DNA from: Acidobacteriota bacterium
GTDB taxonomy: Bacteria; Acidobacteriota; Blastocatellia; Pyrinomonadales; Pyrinomonadaceae
Direction: 5' to 3'
Assembly: GCA_018269075.1 (NCBI GenBank)
Contig: JAFDVJ010000048.1
Span: forward strand, 50,833-114,832
DNA length: 64,000 nt
Shown: positions 45,100-54,714 of the stretch, piece by piece
Position numbering within the stretch: position 1 is the stretch's first letter
Layout of the letters: every line of letters begins with the position of its first letter
Notes under the pieces: model-generated
What the model was told of the DNA's origin: nothing
Database searches by the model: none
Seen by the model: the letters and a program-made list of their open reading frames with translations, nothing else
Made by a program: the position numbers and the translations under genes

Positions 45100-48000
45100 A
45101 TGTTCAAACTTCAACGTCTCGAAATCACCGGCTTCAAATCGTTTGCCGACTATACCGAAATCGTCTTCACCGGAAACGGCATCACCGCGGTCGTCGGGCC
45201 CAACGGATGCGGCAAATGCGTCAGCGGCGATACGCTTGTCACGTTAGCCGGCGGCGAAGAAAAACCGATCCGCGAGCTGGTCGAAAACGCACTCGAAAAC
45301 TGTTTTCTGACCGAACAGTTCGACGACGGTTTTCTAACGCGCGAGAATCCACAGGATGTCGAAATTCTCTCGCTCAACCCGCAAACATTGAAAATCGAGC
45401 GGCGAAAAGTTTCTGCCTTTATCAAACGCGAAACGCCCGGGAAATTATTATACGTTCGGACACGCGCGGGCCGCGAAATCAAGGCGACGCCGTATCATCC
45501 GCTGTTCACGCTCGAACACGGAAAACTGCGCGCGCTTCGTGCCGACGAGTTGAAAAAAGGCTTAAAAATCGCCGTTCCGCGCGTTTTAAAAACCACCGAG
45601 CGTCAAGTCCGTTTTTCACTCGACAATTATTTCAATTCCTTCAATTACGCCGATAATGTTTTCATACCTTACTCTGCCGAACTCAGGAAGTGGACGGAAA
45701 AAGGAAAACGACGGTTCGGAACCATCGAAAAATGGACAAATCAAGCCGGTGCTCAAAAAACATCGGTTAGCGGACTAAGAAGCAGTCAGTCTATTAACAT
45801 TTCCGAGTTAAAAAAGCTGTCAGATGCTTTTGAGCCGCCACCGTTTGAAAATCGTATTAAATCTAAGGGAAACGGAAAACTTCAGTTCCCCAACGAATTT
45901 TCCCCTGAACTAGCGAGGTTTCTAGGCTTGATAATTGCTGAAGGACGAAACTCCGGTTCAAACGCTGTCTGGTTCGTTAATTCGGATGAAAAAGTTAATC
46001 AATATTTCGAAGCAGTAACCGAAAACCTTTTTGGTTTGCCCGTCTGCCAGAAAAACTATAAACCCACGGCAACAGACAGTTTGATTTTCTCGAAATCTTT
46101 ATGCCAAATACTTGAAAAGTTTTTCAATTTTTCGATCGATTCAAATTCCTTTGAAAAAGAAGTACCGCCACAAGTGTTTCAGGCGAACGATGACATAAAA
46201 TGGGCTTTTCTTTCGGGGCTTTTCGAAGGAGATGCCTATATCTGTTCGCGCCCTCAGAAAAGTAACGGCAAGTTATTGAACTATATCGAATATGCAACGG
46301 CGAGCGAAAAACTTGCAAAGCAAACAATTTCCCTGCTTTTACAGCTTGGTTTTTTCGCCTATTTACGGCCTAAAAGAAAATACGCGTCCAATACCGAAAA
46401 GAAAAATATTCGCACTTATTATTCGGTTTTAATTTACGGTTCGAAACAACTGGCCAATATTTCTAAAAAATTAACATTTGTCGGAGAAAAACAAAAAGCT
46501 CTCGAAAAATTACAAAATATTGCTGTTTCCGATAATCCAAACCGTGATCTGGTACCGACTGCGGCCGAGCTCGTGCGCAAAGCGACAAAGCTGGCAAAAG
46601 TAAAAGTAAAACCGAACAAAAAGCAGTTTCCTAAATTAGCTGCCTACAATGAAAGTAGTTGTGAACCTAGCAGACAGGGATTAACGGAAGTCGTCTCACA
46701 AATCCGCCGATTAAGCGAAAATTCGCAGCCTGCCGAAGAATCTCTGAAAGAAATATTAAACCTTGCCGGCTCCGATATTTTTTGGGACGAGATCGTCGAA
46801 GTCAGGGAAATTGAGCCGACCGATGCGTATGTTTATGATCTGAGCATCGACGAGACGCATAATTTCGTTGCGGGGAATATAGTCGTTCATAACAGCAACG
46901 TTTCGGAAAGCATCGCCTGGGTTTTGGGCGAGCAGCGCGCCAAGCAATTGCGCGGCGCGGAGATGAAGGACGTCGTCTTTCAGGGCACGAACAAGCGCAA
47001 GCCGTCGGGGATGGCCGAGGTCGTGCTGCATCTGGTCCGCAGCGAGGACGTCTTTTTTGGCTCCGACGAGGAAGATCTGAGCGGGATCGACGAGGCTTTG
47101 AGCGACCTCGACGAAAACGCGGTCGAGGTCGCCGATTTCGAGGCACGCGCCGAAACGGCCGTCGGCGAGACCGAAGAACTGCGCGCCGCGGACGCCGGAG
47201 AAGTCGAAAAAGTGCAGGCCGCGCAGGTCGGCTCGGTGCAGACGATCGAGAAAAAGGCGAAACCGAAACGCCACTGGCGGCCGCGCTCGTTCGCGCTCGA
47301 TTTCGCTCCGGGCGAGGCGATTTCGGTGACGCGGCGGCTGTATCTGTCGGGCGAGAGCGAATATCAGCTGAACGGCAAAACGTGCCGGCTCCGCGACATT
47401 CAGGATCTCTTCGCGGGAACGGGCCTCAGCGGCGCGCATTACGCGATCATCGAACAGGGCCGCATCGGGCAGATCCTGTCGGCCAAGCCGTCGGACCGGC
47501 GCGGGCTGATCGAGGAAGCGGCCGGCATCTCGAAATTCCGCACGCGCCAGCGCGCCGCCGAGGCGCGGCTCGAAGCCGCGAAGACCAATCTGAGCCGGAT
47601 CTCGGACATCGTCACCGAGATCGACAAACAGGCGAACGCGCTCCGGCGGCAGGCCGCGAAAACGCGCCGCTACAAGCTCCTGCGCGAAGAATTCCGCGTG
47701 CTCCTGAAAAATCTGTTCACGGCCGAGGGAAAATATCTGACGGCGCTCGTCAATGAGCTCGACGAAAAGCTGACGGAAGCGGTCGCGCACGAACGCGCGA
47801 GCTTCGCGAAGGTCGCCGAAAAGGACGAGGAGTTTCGCGACGCGACGCACCGCGCGCGCGAAGCCGAGGAAAATCTCGCCGAGATCCGCGCGCGCCACGC
47901 CGAAAACGTCCTCGTCCGCGACCGCAACGCGCGCGAAAAGACCTACCGGCAGGAACAGGTCGAAGCGCTCAGAATCCGCTACGGCGTTTTGAAAAACGAG

Positions 48001-50562
48001 ACCGAAGCGACGGCCGAGCGGCTCGGGCTTTTCAAGACCGAGATCGAACGGCTCAAAAAAGACGAGCGGCAGGAGCTCGCCGAGGCCGAAAAGAACATCC
48101 TCGAATTTCAGGCCGCCGAGAAGAAATATCAGGCCCGGCTGCAGGAGCTGCGCGAGATCGAAGCCCGGCTCGAAACGACGCGCGGCGAGGTTTTCCGGCA
48201 CACGACCGCCGTCGAGCGCTTCGCCGAGATCGACCGCCAGCTCGAAAGCAGTCTCGAACGTTTGAAAGAGCGCGGCGAAGGGCTGCGGCGCGAAAAGGTC
48301 CGCGCCGAGGAGACGCACGCCGGCCACGCCGAGGAAGCCGTCAGGCTCGAACAATCGCTCCGCGAAAAACGCGAAAAGGTCCGGGAGCTGCACACGGAAA
48401 AGCAGCGGCTGCTCGGCGAATCGGGCGCCGCGCGCGGCGCGCTCCAGACGGCCGAAAAAACTTTGCGCGAGCGGCAGACGGAATACGCGCGGCGCAAAAA
48501 CCGGTTCGACACGCTCCACGAGCTCGACGAGAAACGCGCCGTCTACGCGCCGGCCGTGCAGAAATTGTTCGCCGAACAGGCGAAGATCGGCGTCAAATTC
48601 GCGGGCACGCTCGCCGACCGCTTCAACGTCGACGAAAAAGCCGAAAAGGCAATCGAAAATCTCTTCGGCCCGTTTCTGCAGACCGTCCTCGTCGATTCCG
48701 AGACGGACGCGCAGAAAACGGTCGAATATTTGAAAAAATCGAATCTCGGGCGGATCGCGGTGCTGGTTTTTAACGCCAAAGCGCAAAAGCGCAAAGACGC
48801 GAAACAAAAGGCTGCTCATAAATCGCAAATCGCCGGGCTGATCGGCGTTTCGGACGAGCTGGCGGAAGTTTTGAGCGAGGTTTTCCCGCGCGAGACGGCG
48901 CTCGAGCTGACCGCCGATTTGAGCGGCGCGAAAGGCGCTTCGAACCTCGTCGACGCCGACGGCGATTACGTTTACGGCGGGCGCTTGTTCGTCAGCGGCA
49001 AGGCGCAGGCGAACGAGAAGAATTCGTCGCTGCTCGCCTTTAAGCGCGAGCTGCGCGAGCTCGAAGCGGCGCTCGGCGCGCTCGCCGAAGAGACCGAGGC
49101 GGCCGAAAAGGAAACCGAAAAAGCGCGCAAAGTATTGGCCGAAAAGGAAGAACAGATCCTCGATCTGCAGTCGCTGATCGTCCAGGTCGAACGCGATCTG
49201 CTCGGTCTCGAAATCCAGGAAAAATCGGCCCGCGCCGAAACCGAGCGGGCCGAGCGTCACAAACGGGTCGTCGGCGAGGAAATCGTCCAGATCGACGCCG
49301 AAACGGTCGAGCTGCGGAACCGCCAGCAGGAAGCCCGCGCGAGCGCCGAAAAGGCCGGGGAAGCGCGCGGCGCGGCGGCCGCCCAACTGGCCGCGATCTC
49401 CGACGAGCTGAACGAAGCGCGCGCCCGCACCGAAGCGGAAAACGCCGCGCTCAGCGAAAAACGGACGCTCGCCGCGACGAGCGAGGAACGGCGGCGGTCG
49501 GCGCAGAGCGCGCTCCGGCGCGTCGAAAACGAGCTCCGCGAGCTCGATTCGCGGCTCGCGCGGCAGAATCTCGAAATTCTCGAAACCGAGGGCAAACAAA
49601 AGGAGCTGGCCGATTCGATCGCCGCCATCGACGAAAAGATCGCGCTCGCCGAAAGCGAGCAGGCAGCCGAACAGAACGAACTCGCCGAGGCCGCCGAGCA
49701 TCTTAAAAATGCCCGCGAAACGGCCGACGCGATGAGCGACGAGCTCGCCGAATTGAACAAGCGCTCGGCCGAGGCGCGCAACGAGCGGGCGGCGCTCGAA
49801 ATCCGGCAGACCGAAGCGATCACCAAGCTGCGCGGCGTCAACGAAAACTGCGCGCACGAATTGAATCAATCGCTCGTCGAGCTGGTCGAAACGCACGAGG
49901 TGCCGGCGGATTTCGAGCTCGAAACGGCGCGCGAACGGGCCGAGGAGCTGCGCGAGAAATTGGAAAACTTCGGCGCGATCAATATGCTCGCGCTCGAAGA
50001 GCTGGCCGAGGCCGAGGAGCGGCTGCTGTTTCTGACGTCGCAGCGGCAGGACATCATCGACAGCATCGCGGCCGCCGAAGAGGCTTTGCGCGAGATCAAG
50101 GAACGCTCGCGCGCCCGGTTCAAGGAAGCGTTCGAGGCGATCAACGCGAATTTCATCGAGTTTTTTCAGGAGCTTTTCGGCGGCGGCCGCGGCGAGATGA
50201 CGCTGCTCGAAGCCGAAGACGTGCTCGAAGCCGGGATCGAGGTCGTCGCCCAGCCGCCGGGCAAGCGTCTGCAGAACATCCTTTTATTGTCGGGCGGCGA
50301 AAAGGCGATGACGGCGATCGCGCTCGTGATGGCGATCTTCCGCTACCGGCCGTCGCCGTTCTGTCTGCTCGACGAAGTCGACGCGCCGCTCGACGACGCG
50401 AACGTCGGCCGGTTCGTCGACAAGATCGCGCAGATGGCCGAACAGACGCAGTTTATCGTCATCACGCACAACAAGCGGACGATGGAAGCGGCCCGCGCGC
50501 TCTACGGCGTGACGATGCAGGAAGCGGGCGTCTCGAAGGTCGTTTCCGTCCGGTTCGAATAA
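45100..50562 (+). CDS. smc: Chromosome condensation ATPase SMC interrupted by an intein
   Basis: The 1820-codon frame is SMC (1261 residues after splicing) plus a 559-residue intein. SMC forms the ring-shaped ATPase that organises the chromosome with ScpA/ScpB. The P-loop is split: GPNGCGK (residues 33-39), intein (40-598), then SNVSESIAWVLGEQRAKQLRG. Next come an unusual acidic insert of about 70 residues (around 650-720), RRLYLSGESEYQLNGK, coiled coil one, the hinge (near residues 1140-1290), coiled coil two, and the signature LLSGGEKAMTAIALVMAIF with Walker B CLLDEVDAPLDDAN. A four-unit 8-mer array is translated in the hinge. Without splicing the ATP site could not form. Confidence 0.95.
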   Translation: MFKLQRLEITGFKSFADYTEIVFTGNGITAVVGPNGCGKCVSGDTLVTLAGGEEKPIRELVENALENCFLTEQFDDGFLTRENPQDVEILSLNPQTLKIERRKVSAFIKRETPGKLLYVRTRAGREIKATPYHPLFTLEHGKLRALRADELKKGLKIAVPRVLKTTERQVRFSLDNYFNSFNYADNVFIPYSAELRKWTEKGKRRFGTIEKWTNQAGAQKTSVSGLRSSQSINISELKKLSDAFEPPPFENRIKSKGNGKLQFPNEFSPELARFLGLIIAEGRNSGSNAVWFVNSDEKVNQYFEAVTENLFGLPVCQKNYKPTATDSLIFSKSLCQILEKFFNFSIDSNSFEKEVPPQVFQANDDIKWAFLSGLFEGDAYICSRPQKSNGKLLNYIEYATASEKLAKQTISLLLQLGFFAYLRPKRKYASNTEKKNIRTYYSVLIYGSKQLANISKKLTFVGEKQKALEKLQNIAVSDNPNRDLVPTAAELVRKATKLAKVKVKPNKKQFPKLAAYNESSCEPSRQGLTEVVSQIRRLSENSQPAEESLKEILNLAGSDIFWDEIVEVREIEPTDAYVYDLSIDETHNFVAGNIVVHNSNVSESIAWVLGEQRAKQLRGAEMKDVVFQGTNKRKPSGMAEVVLHLVRSEDVFFGSDEEDLSGIDEALSDLDENAVEVADFEARAETAVGETEELRAADAGEVEKVQAAQVGSVQTIEKKAKPKRHWRPRSFALDFAPGEAISVTRRLYLSGESEYQLNGKTCRLRDIQDLFAGTGLSGAHYAIIEQGRIGQILSAKPSDRRGLIEEAAGISKFRTRQRAAEARLEAAKTNLSRISDIVTEIDKQANALRRQAAKTRRYKLLREEFRVLLKNLFTAEGKYLTALVNELDEKLTEAVAHERASFAKVAEKDEEFRDATHRAREAEENLAEIRARHAENVLVRDRNAREKTYRQEQVEALRIRYGVLKNETEATAERLGLFKTEIERLKKDERQELAEAEKNILEFQAAEKKYQARLQELREIEARLETTRGEVFRHTTAVERFAEIDRQLESSLERLKERGEGLRREKVRAEETHAGHAEEAVRLEQSLREKREKVRELHTEKQRLLGESGAARGALQTAEKTLRERQTEYARRKNRFDTLHELDEKRAVYAPAVQKLFAEQAKIGVKFAGTLADRFNVDEKAEKAIENLFGPFLQTVLVDSETDAQKTVEYLKKSNLGRIAVLVFNAKAQKRKDAKQKAAHKSQIAGLIGVSDELAEVLSEVFPRETALELTADLSGAKGASNLVDADGDYVYGGRLFVSGKAQANEKNSSLLAFKRELRELEAALGALAEETEAAEKETEKARKVLAEKEEQILDLQSLIVQVERDLLGLEIQEKSARAETERAERHKRVVGEEIVQIDAETVELRNRQQEARASAEKAGEARGAAAAQLAAISDELNEARARTEAENAALSEKRTLAATSEERRRSAQSALRRVENELRELDSRLARQNLEILETEGKQKELADSIAAIDEKIALAESEQAAEQNELAEAAEHLKNARETADAMSDELAELNKRSAEARNERAALEIRQTEAITKLRGVNENCAHELNQSLVELVETHEVPADFELETARERAEELREKLENFGAINMLALEELAEAEERLLFLTSQRQDIIDSIAAAEEALREIKERSRARFKEAFEAINANFIEFFQELFGGGRGEMTLLEAEDVLEAGIEVVAQPPGKRLQNILLLSGGEKAMTAIALVMAIFRYRPSPFCLLDEVDAPLDDANVGRFVDKIAQMAEQTQFIVITHNKRTMEAARALYGVTMQEAGVSKVVSVRFE
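45217..46893 (+). other. Intein with LAGLIDADG homing endonuclease, inserted in the SMC Walker A motif
   Basis: 559 residues. Block A: Cys40 (CVSGDTLVTL) is the N-terminal nucleophile. Block B: T130-P-Y-H133, the TxxH motif. Endonuclease motifs: FLGLIIAEG (274-282, acidic E281) and FLSGLFEGD (370-378, acidic D378). Block F/G: YDLSIDETHNFVAGNIVVHN ending His597-Asn598, with Ser599 as the +1 residue. All splicing residues are present, so it should splice. The endonuclease part is far more AT-rich than the SMC: 20 G/C in 60 bases at 46381-46440, against 46 in 60 at 47521-47580, a sign of transfer. Confidence 0.95.
48772..48815. repeat. In-frame tandem 8-mer array in the SMC hinge
   Basis: CGCCAAAG, CGCAAAAG, CGCAAAGA, CGCGAAAC follow one another within the smc coding sequence, encoding NAKAQKRKDAKQ, a basic stretch between hinge strands (AVLVF and IAGLIGV). 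A related CGCAAAGACGC occurs at 55046. It looks like the intergenic word arrays but is translated. Confidence 0.65.
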
Positions 50563-50566
50563 GGTT

Positions 50567-51373
50567 ATGAAGAAATTTTTACTGGCAGTTTTGATTTCGA
50601 CGACGATCGCCGGCCTCGCGCTGTCGTTCACGGCGCAAACGCGGCCGCCCGTCAAAAAGAACGTCCGCGAAACGCCGACGCCGACGCCGACCGCGACGCC
50701 GGCCGAGGCCGTCACGGTCAAGACGCCGCCGGCGAAAAAGAACGAGCGGCCGACGAACAATAATTCTTCCGACTCTTCGCCGCAGACGGATTACACGCCG
50801 ACTTATTTTTACGAATTTTCGCAGCCGGCCTTCACGGTTTCGAAGATCCTGATCGAGCACGACGAGCGCGGCCGCGGCAAGATCTCGTTTATGAAGAGCG
50901 TTTCGAACGAGCTGATCACCGATCCGCTGCAGGTTTCGGAGGCCGCGCTCAAACGGATCGACGACGCGCTGACGGCGCTCGATTTCTTCAACTCGACCGA
51001 AAATTATCAATACGAAAAAGATTACCAGCACCTCGGCAACACGACCTTCAAAATCACGAAAAACGGCCGCACGCGCGAGACGAAGTTCAACTGGACGACC
51101 AACCCGAACGCGAAAACGCTGGCCGACGAATACCGCAAAATCGCCAACCAGGCGATCTGGATCTTCGATATGAATCTCGCGCGCGAGAACCAGCCGCTCA
51201 ACGCCCCGCAGATGGTCGACGGCCTCGACGGCTATCTCCGGCGCGGCGAGATTTCCGACCCGGCGCAACTGCTCCCGTATCTCCGGGAAGTCGGCAACGA
51301 CGAACGGATCCCGCTGATCGCCCGCAATCACGCCAAACGGATCGCCGAAAAGATCGAGAGCGAAAAGAAATAA
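50567..51373 (+). CDS. Exported protein of unknown function
   Basis: 268 residues. Signal peptide MKKFLLAVLISTTIAGLALSFTAQ, then a low-complexity Thr/Pro/Lys linker (TPTPTPTATPAEAV..NERPTNNNSSDSS) and a globular part (80-268) with FTVSKILIEHDERGRGKISFMK, ALTALDFFNSTENYQYEKDY and YRKIANQAIWIFDM. No family is recognised. It starts 4 bases after the smc stop and may be co-transcribed, an unusual partner for smc. A terminator follows. Confidence 0.7.
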   Translation: MKKFLLAVLISTTIAGLALSFTAQTRPPVKKNVRETPTPTPTATPAEAVTVKTPPAKKNERPTNNNSSDSSPQTDYTPTYFYEFSQPAFTVSKILIEHDERGRGKISFMKSVSNELITDPLQVSEAALKRIDDALTALDFFNSTENYQYEKDYQHLGNTTFKITKNGRTRETKFNWTTNPNAKTLADEYRKIANQAIWIFDMNLARENQPLNAPQMVDGLDGYLRRGEISDPAQLLPYLREVGNDERIPLIARNHAKRIAEKIESEKK

Positions 51374-51397
51374 AGGTTTCCGTATGCGGAAACCTTT
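51372..51397. terminator. Bidirectional terminator
   Basis: An 11-bp stem AAAGGTTTCCG / CGGAAACCTTT with a 4-base loop, directly after the stop of the exported protein and before the convergent propeller gene. Confidence 0.85.
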
Positions 51398-51423
51398 CCC
51401 GGAGGCAGTTTCGTCCGCGCTTC

Positions 51424-54400
51424 CTACGGCACGAACGCATTCGGCACGATCTGATCGGCCGGCAATCCGAAGTTCTGAATCAGGACGCCGGCGGTCGTGC
51501 GGTTGACGAACCACGTCGCGCCCGCGGGCCGAAAAACAGTCGCGTCGAACAGTCCGTCGCCGTCGTAATCGCCCGGCGCGGGCACATCGCCGTTTTGTCC
51601 GAACGGGAACGAAAAGAAAGTGTCGTTTTCCGAACGCAGGACGAACCATTCGCCCGTCGACGGCCGCCAGACCGCGATGTCGGCCTTGCCGTCGCCCGTC
51701 CAATCGCCCGGCACGGGACGATCGGTCGCTATTCCGAAAGGCATCACGGTCACGCCCGCCGTCGAAAGGCTGATCCACCAGACGCCGGTCGCCGGTCGAA
51801 AAACTGCAATATCGGCCTTGCCGTCGCCGTCGTAATCGGCCGGTACGGGTTTGTCCCCGTTAGTCCCGAACGGATTGAAAATGTTTTGCCCGTCGCTCGA
51901 CCTGCGAATGATCCAGACGCCGGTCGCCGGCCGGAAAACCGCCAGATCGGCCTTCCCGTCGCCGTCGTAATCGGCCGGCGCGGGAATATCGCCCGCCTGA
52001 CCGAACGGGATCGAATAATGCGTGTTGTCTTCCGAGCGCAGAACCCACCATTCACTTGTCGACGGCCGAAAAACGGCGATGTCGGTTTTGCCGTCGCCCG
52101 TGAAATCGGCGGGCATGATCTTGTCGGCGGCCTGACCGAAGGTAAAGCTCGGCACCGCGCCGTCGGAGCTCCGCTCATACCACCATTGGTTATTTGACGG
52201 TCGAAAGATCGAGAGATCGGTCCGGCCGTCGCCGTCGAAATCGAACGGCGCGTCGAAATTGGCCGTGTTGCGGCCGCTTCTCAGGCGGGCAAAGCCGATC
52301 CGCGCCGTGCCGTAGGCGTTGCCGTAGGCTCTGAAACCGCCGCCGACGATCGTTTTGCCGTTCGATTGAAAGGCAACGGCTTCGGCGCTGTCGTATAAAC
52401 TCGCATTAAAATTCGGATCGATCGCGCCGGTCGGTCCGATCCGGACGATCCGATTGCGCGTCACGCCCTGATATTGAAAAAAGCCGCCGACAACGACCAT
52501 CCCGCCGTTGGGATCCAAAGCCAGACTAACCGGCGAAATATTCGGGTTAAATCCCGCGCCGACGGAAAAGGTGCCGTCGAGAGCGCCGGTCGTTTGGAGT
52601 CTGGCGAGTCCGGCTCTCGATGTGCCGTTAAAATTGCTGAAGCCGCCCGTAATCAGAATTTTGTTGTCGGCGGGTTGAATATCTATGTCGTTAACAATTG
52701 AATCGAAACCCGTTCCGCCGGCCGTGGTAAACGCCGCGTCGACCGAACCGTCGGCATTCAGGCGAACGAGATTATTGATGCCGCTCGTCCCGTTGAATTC
52801 GTTGAAATAACCGCCGACGAGAATTTTCCCGTCCGCCTGCACGGCGACTTTCAAAACGCCGCAGTTACACGTATTTCCGGTCGCCGTAAACCCCGCGTCG
52901 AGCGTGCCGTCGGGGTTCAGGCGCGCGATGCGATTATGCCCGGATTGGCCGTTGACCATCGTAAAGAACCCGCCGATGACGATTTTGCCGTCCGGTTGGA
53001 CAGCGATCGAGCTGACGCCAAGCGTTTCGGCGTTAAAGTTCGCGTCGAGACTGCCGTCGTAATTGAGCCGCGCGATGCCGGCATGCCCCGCCGCGCCGCC
53101 GTAACTCGGAAAATCGCCCCCGATCAGGATTTTGCCGTCCGGCTGCACGGCAATCGCCGAAACCGAGTAATCGGAGAGCGCGACATCCGCGCCGGGATTG
53201 AACGTCGAGTCGGTCGTCCCGTCGGGATTCAGGCGCGTCAGTCGCGGGCGAAGGCTGCCGTTGGCGCCGTAAAAATCGCCGCCGAGAAGGATCTTATTAT
53301 CGGGCTGGACGGCGATCGCCTTGACGGTTCCCGGCTGACCGACGACCGGCGTGAAATTCGTTTCCAGATCGCCGTTCGTTTCGAGCCGCGCAAAACCGAG
53401 CCGCGCTTTATCGTTAACCGCCGTAAAACTGCCGCCGAGCAGAATTTTGCCGTTGGTTTGAAGGAACATCGACGGAAGCCCGACGCCGTTCGCGCCGGCC
53501 GCACCGATGTTGAAGGTCGCGTCGATCGAGCCGTCCGCCTGATTCAGCCGCGCCACATTGCTGCGCTGAGTCGTGCCGTCGTCAAAAAACAACTGTCCGC
53601 CCGCAACGAGAATTTTACCGTTCGGCTGGATGACGACCGATTCGACGGTTTGCGTGTTGCTGACCGGCGAGCCGAATCCCGCGTCGAGCGTTCCGGTCGC
53701 ATTAAGCCGCGCCAGATTGAGTCGCGACGCGCCGCTAAACTGGATAAAAGCGCCGCCGATGACGATTTTGCCGTCCGTTTGAACCGCGATTCCGCTGACG
53801 CCGTAAACCGAACCGGGCCCGATTCCCCCGCCGGTCGCGGTCGAAAAAGCAGTATCGACCGAGCCGTTGGCATTGAGCCGCGCGAGACCGTGCGAGGCCG
53901 TTCCGTTGACGTTGAAGAAAGCGCCGCCGACCAGAATTTTGCCGTCCGGCTGCAAGGCGATTTTTTTCGTCGAATTGTCAAAGCCCGCGCCGAGATTGTT
54001 ATTAAAAGCCGTGTCGAGCGAGCCGTCACTGTTAAGCCGCGCAAAATATCCGACGGTCGTGCCGTTATACTCTGTCATATTAAAACTCGCGATCAGAATT
54101 TTTCCGTCCGGCTGCACGACGATATCGTCGACAATTCCGCTCGGCCCGGTCACATTAAGACCGATAAATGAAGTGTCGAGCGTGCCGTCCGGATTGAGCC
54201 GCGCAAGCCTTCCGCGAAAATCGGGCGAACCGTTCGTGCCGAACGTCGAAAAATCTCCGCCGACGAGGATTTTGCCGTCGGGCTGCAGAGCGACGGCGTT
54301 GACGGCGCCGTTACAGGCGATGGTCTGACCGAGCGACGCGCCCAGGCCGATATTAAAGGACGCATCGAGCGAGCCGTCCGCGTTGAGCCGCGCCAGACAA

Positions 54401-54615
54401 TTCATAGACCGTCCGTTGACGACCGAAAAATTTCCGCTGATGATTATTTTGCCGTCCGTCTGGACGGCGGCGTCCGTGACCGTCGAACCGCGCCACGTGA
54501 CGCCGGCGTTGAAAAACGCGTCGAGATCGCCGTCGGCCGCCGCCGCGCCGAAATTTGCCGCCAGCAGCATCGTCAAACCGAAAAACACGCTGCGCATCCT
54601 GCTTAAAACTGTCAT
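51424..54615 (-). CDS. Exported delta-60 repeat propeller protein with C-terminal FG-GAP-like repeats
   Basis: 1063 residues. It starts at MTVLSRMRSVFFGLTMLLAANFGAAAADG, with AGGAG upstream. About fourteen delta-60 repeats (pattern IAVQPDGKILIGGxF..NG..RxxLARLNxDGSLDxxF, about 55 residues each) fill residues 30-780 and should build beta-propellers. From about 785 come six or seven FRPS..DYDGDGK repeats. A surface or released structural protein; ligand unknown. Its leader region is homologous to the leader of the regulator at 58538, but the regulator there is reduced to a remnant. Confidence 0.85.
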   Translation of the reverse strand: MTVLSRMRSVFFGLTMLLAANFGAAAADGDLDAFFNAGVTWRGSTVTDAAVQTDGKIIISGNFSVVNGRSMNCLARLNADGSLDASFNIGLGASLGQTIACNGAVNAVALQPDGKILVGGDFSTFGTNGSPDFRGRLARLNPDGTLDTSFIGLNVTGPSGIVDDIVVQPDGKILIASFNMTEYNGTTVGYFARLNSDGSLDTAFNNNLGAGFDNSTKKIALQPDGKILVGGAFFNVNGTASHGLARLNANGSVDTAFSTATGGGIGPGSVYGVSGIAVQTDGKIVIGGAFIQFSGASRLNLARLNATGTLDAGFGSPVSNTQTVESVVIQPNGKILVAGGQLFFDDGTTQRSNVARLNQADGSIDATFNIGAAGANGVGLPSMFLQTNGKILLGGSFTAVNDKARLGFARLETNGDLETNFTPVVGQPGTVKAIAVQPDNKILLGGDFYGANGSLRPRLTRLNPDGTTDSTFNPGADVALSDYSVSAIAVQPDGKILIGGDFPSYGGAAGHAGIARLNYDGSLDANFNAETLGVSSIAVQPDGKIVIGGFFTMVNGQSGHNRIARLNPDGTLDAGFTATGNTCNCGVLKVAVQADGKILVGGYFNEFNGTSGINNLVRLNADGSVDAAFTTAGGTGFDSIVNDIDIQPADNKILITGGFSNFNGTSRAGLARLQTTGALDGTFSVGAGFNPNISPVSLALDPNGGMVVVGGFFQYQGVTRNRIVRIGPTGAIDPNFNASLYDSAEAVAFQSNGKTIVGGGFRAYGNAYGTARIGFARLRSGRNTANFDAPFDFDGDGRTDLSIFRPSNNQWWYERSSDGAVPSFTFGQAADKIMPADFTGDGKTDIAVFRPSTSEWWVLRSEDNTHYSIPFGQAGDIPAPADYDGDGKADLAVFRPATGVWIIRRSSDGQNIFNPFGTNGDKPVPADYDGDGKADIAVFRPATGVWWISLSTAGVTVMPFGIATDRPVPGDWTGDGKADIAVWRPSTGEWFVLRSENDTFFSFPFGQNGDVPAPGDYDGDGLFDATVFRPAGATWFVNRTTAGVLIQNFGLPADQIVPNAFVP

Positions 54616-54673
54616 CTGTCTCTTTCTCCTTGGATAAATTCGAACTTTTAGCGAATTTTGACCTGACCCCGTT

Positions 54674-54714
54674 TCAAAAGTCTTCAAAACTGCAATCATA
54701 ACTTTTCAAAATTT
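54674..54714. promoter_or_regulatory. Relic operator: phased TCAAA repeats
   Basis: TCAAA at 54674, 54684 and 54706, with a decayed TCATA at 54696, repeats the spacing seen at 58487-58533. The fifth copy (54978) lies beyond the inserted MITE. It may still serve the propeller gene reading leftwards. Confidence 0.55.

Noticed and set aside
45217..46893. Transposon or group I intron within smc
   Set aside because: The frame is uninterrupted and bounded by intein splicing residues with LAGLIDADG motifs inside, which identifies an intein.
46756..49896. A 1046-codon open frame antisense to smc
   Set aside because: Composition artefact of the Glu/Ala-rich coiled coil on the other strand; the motif-bearing frame is smc.
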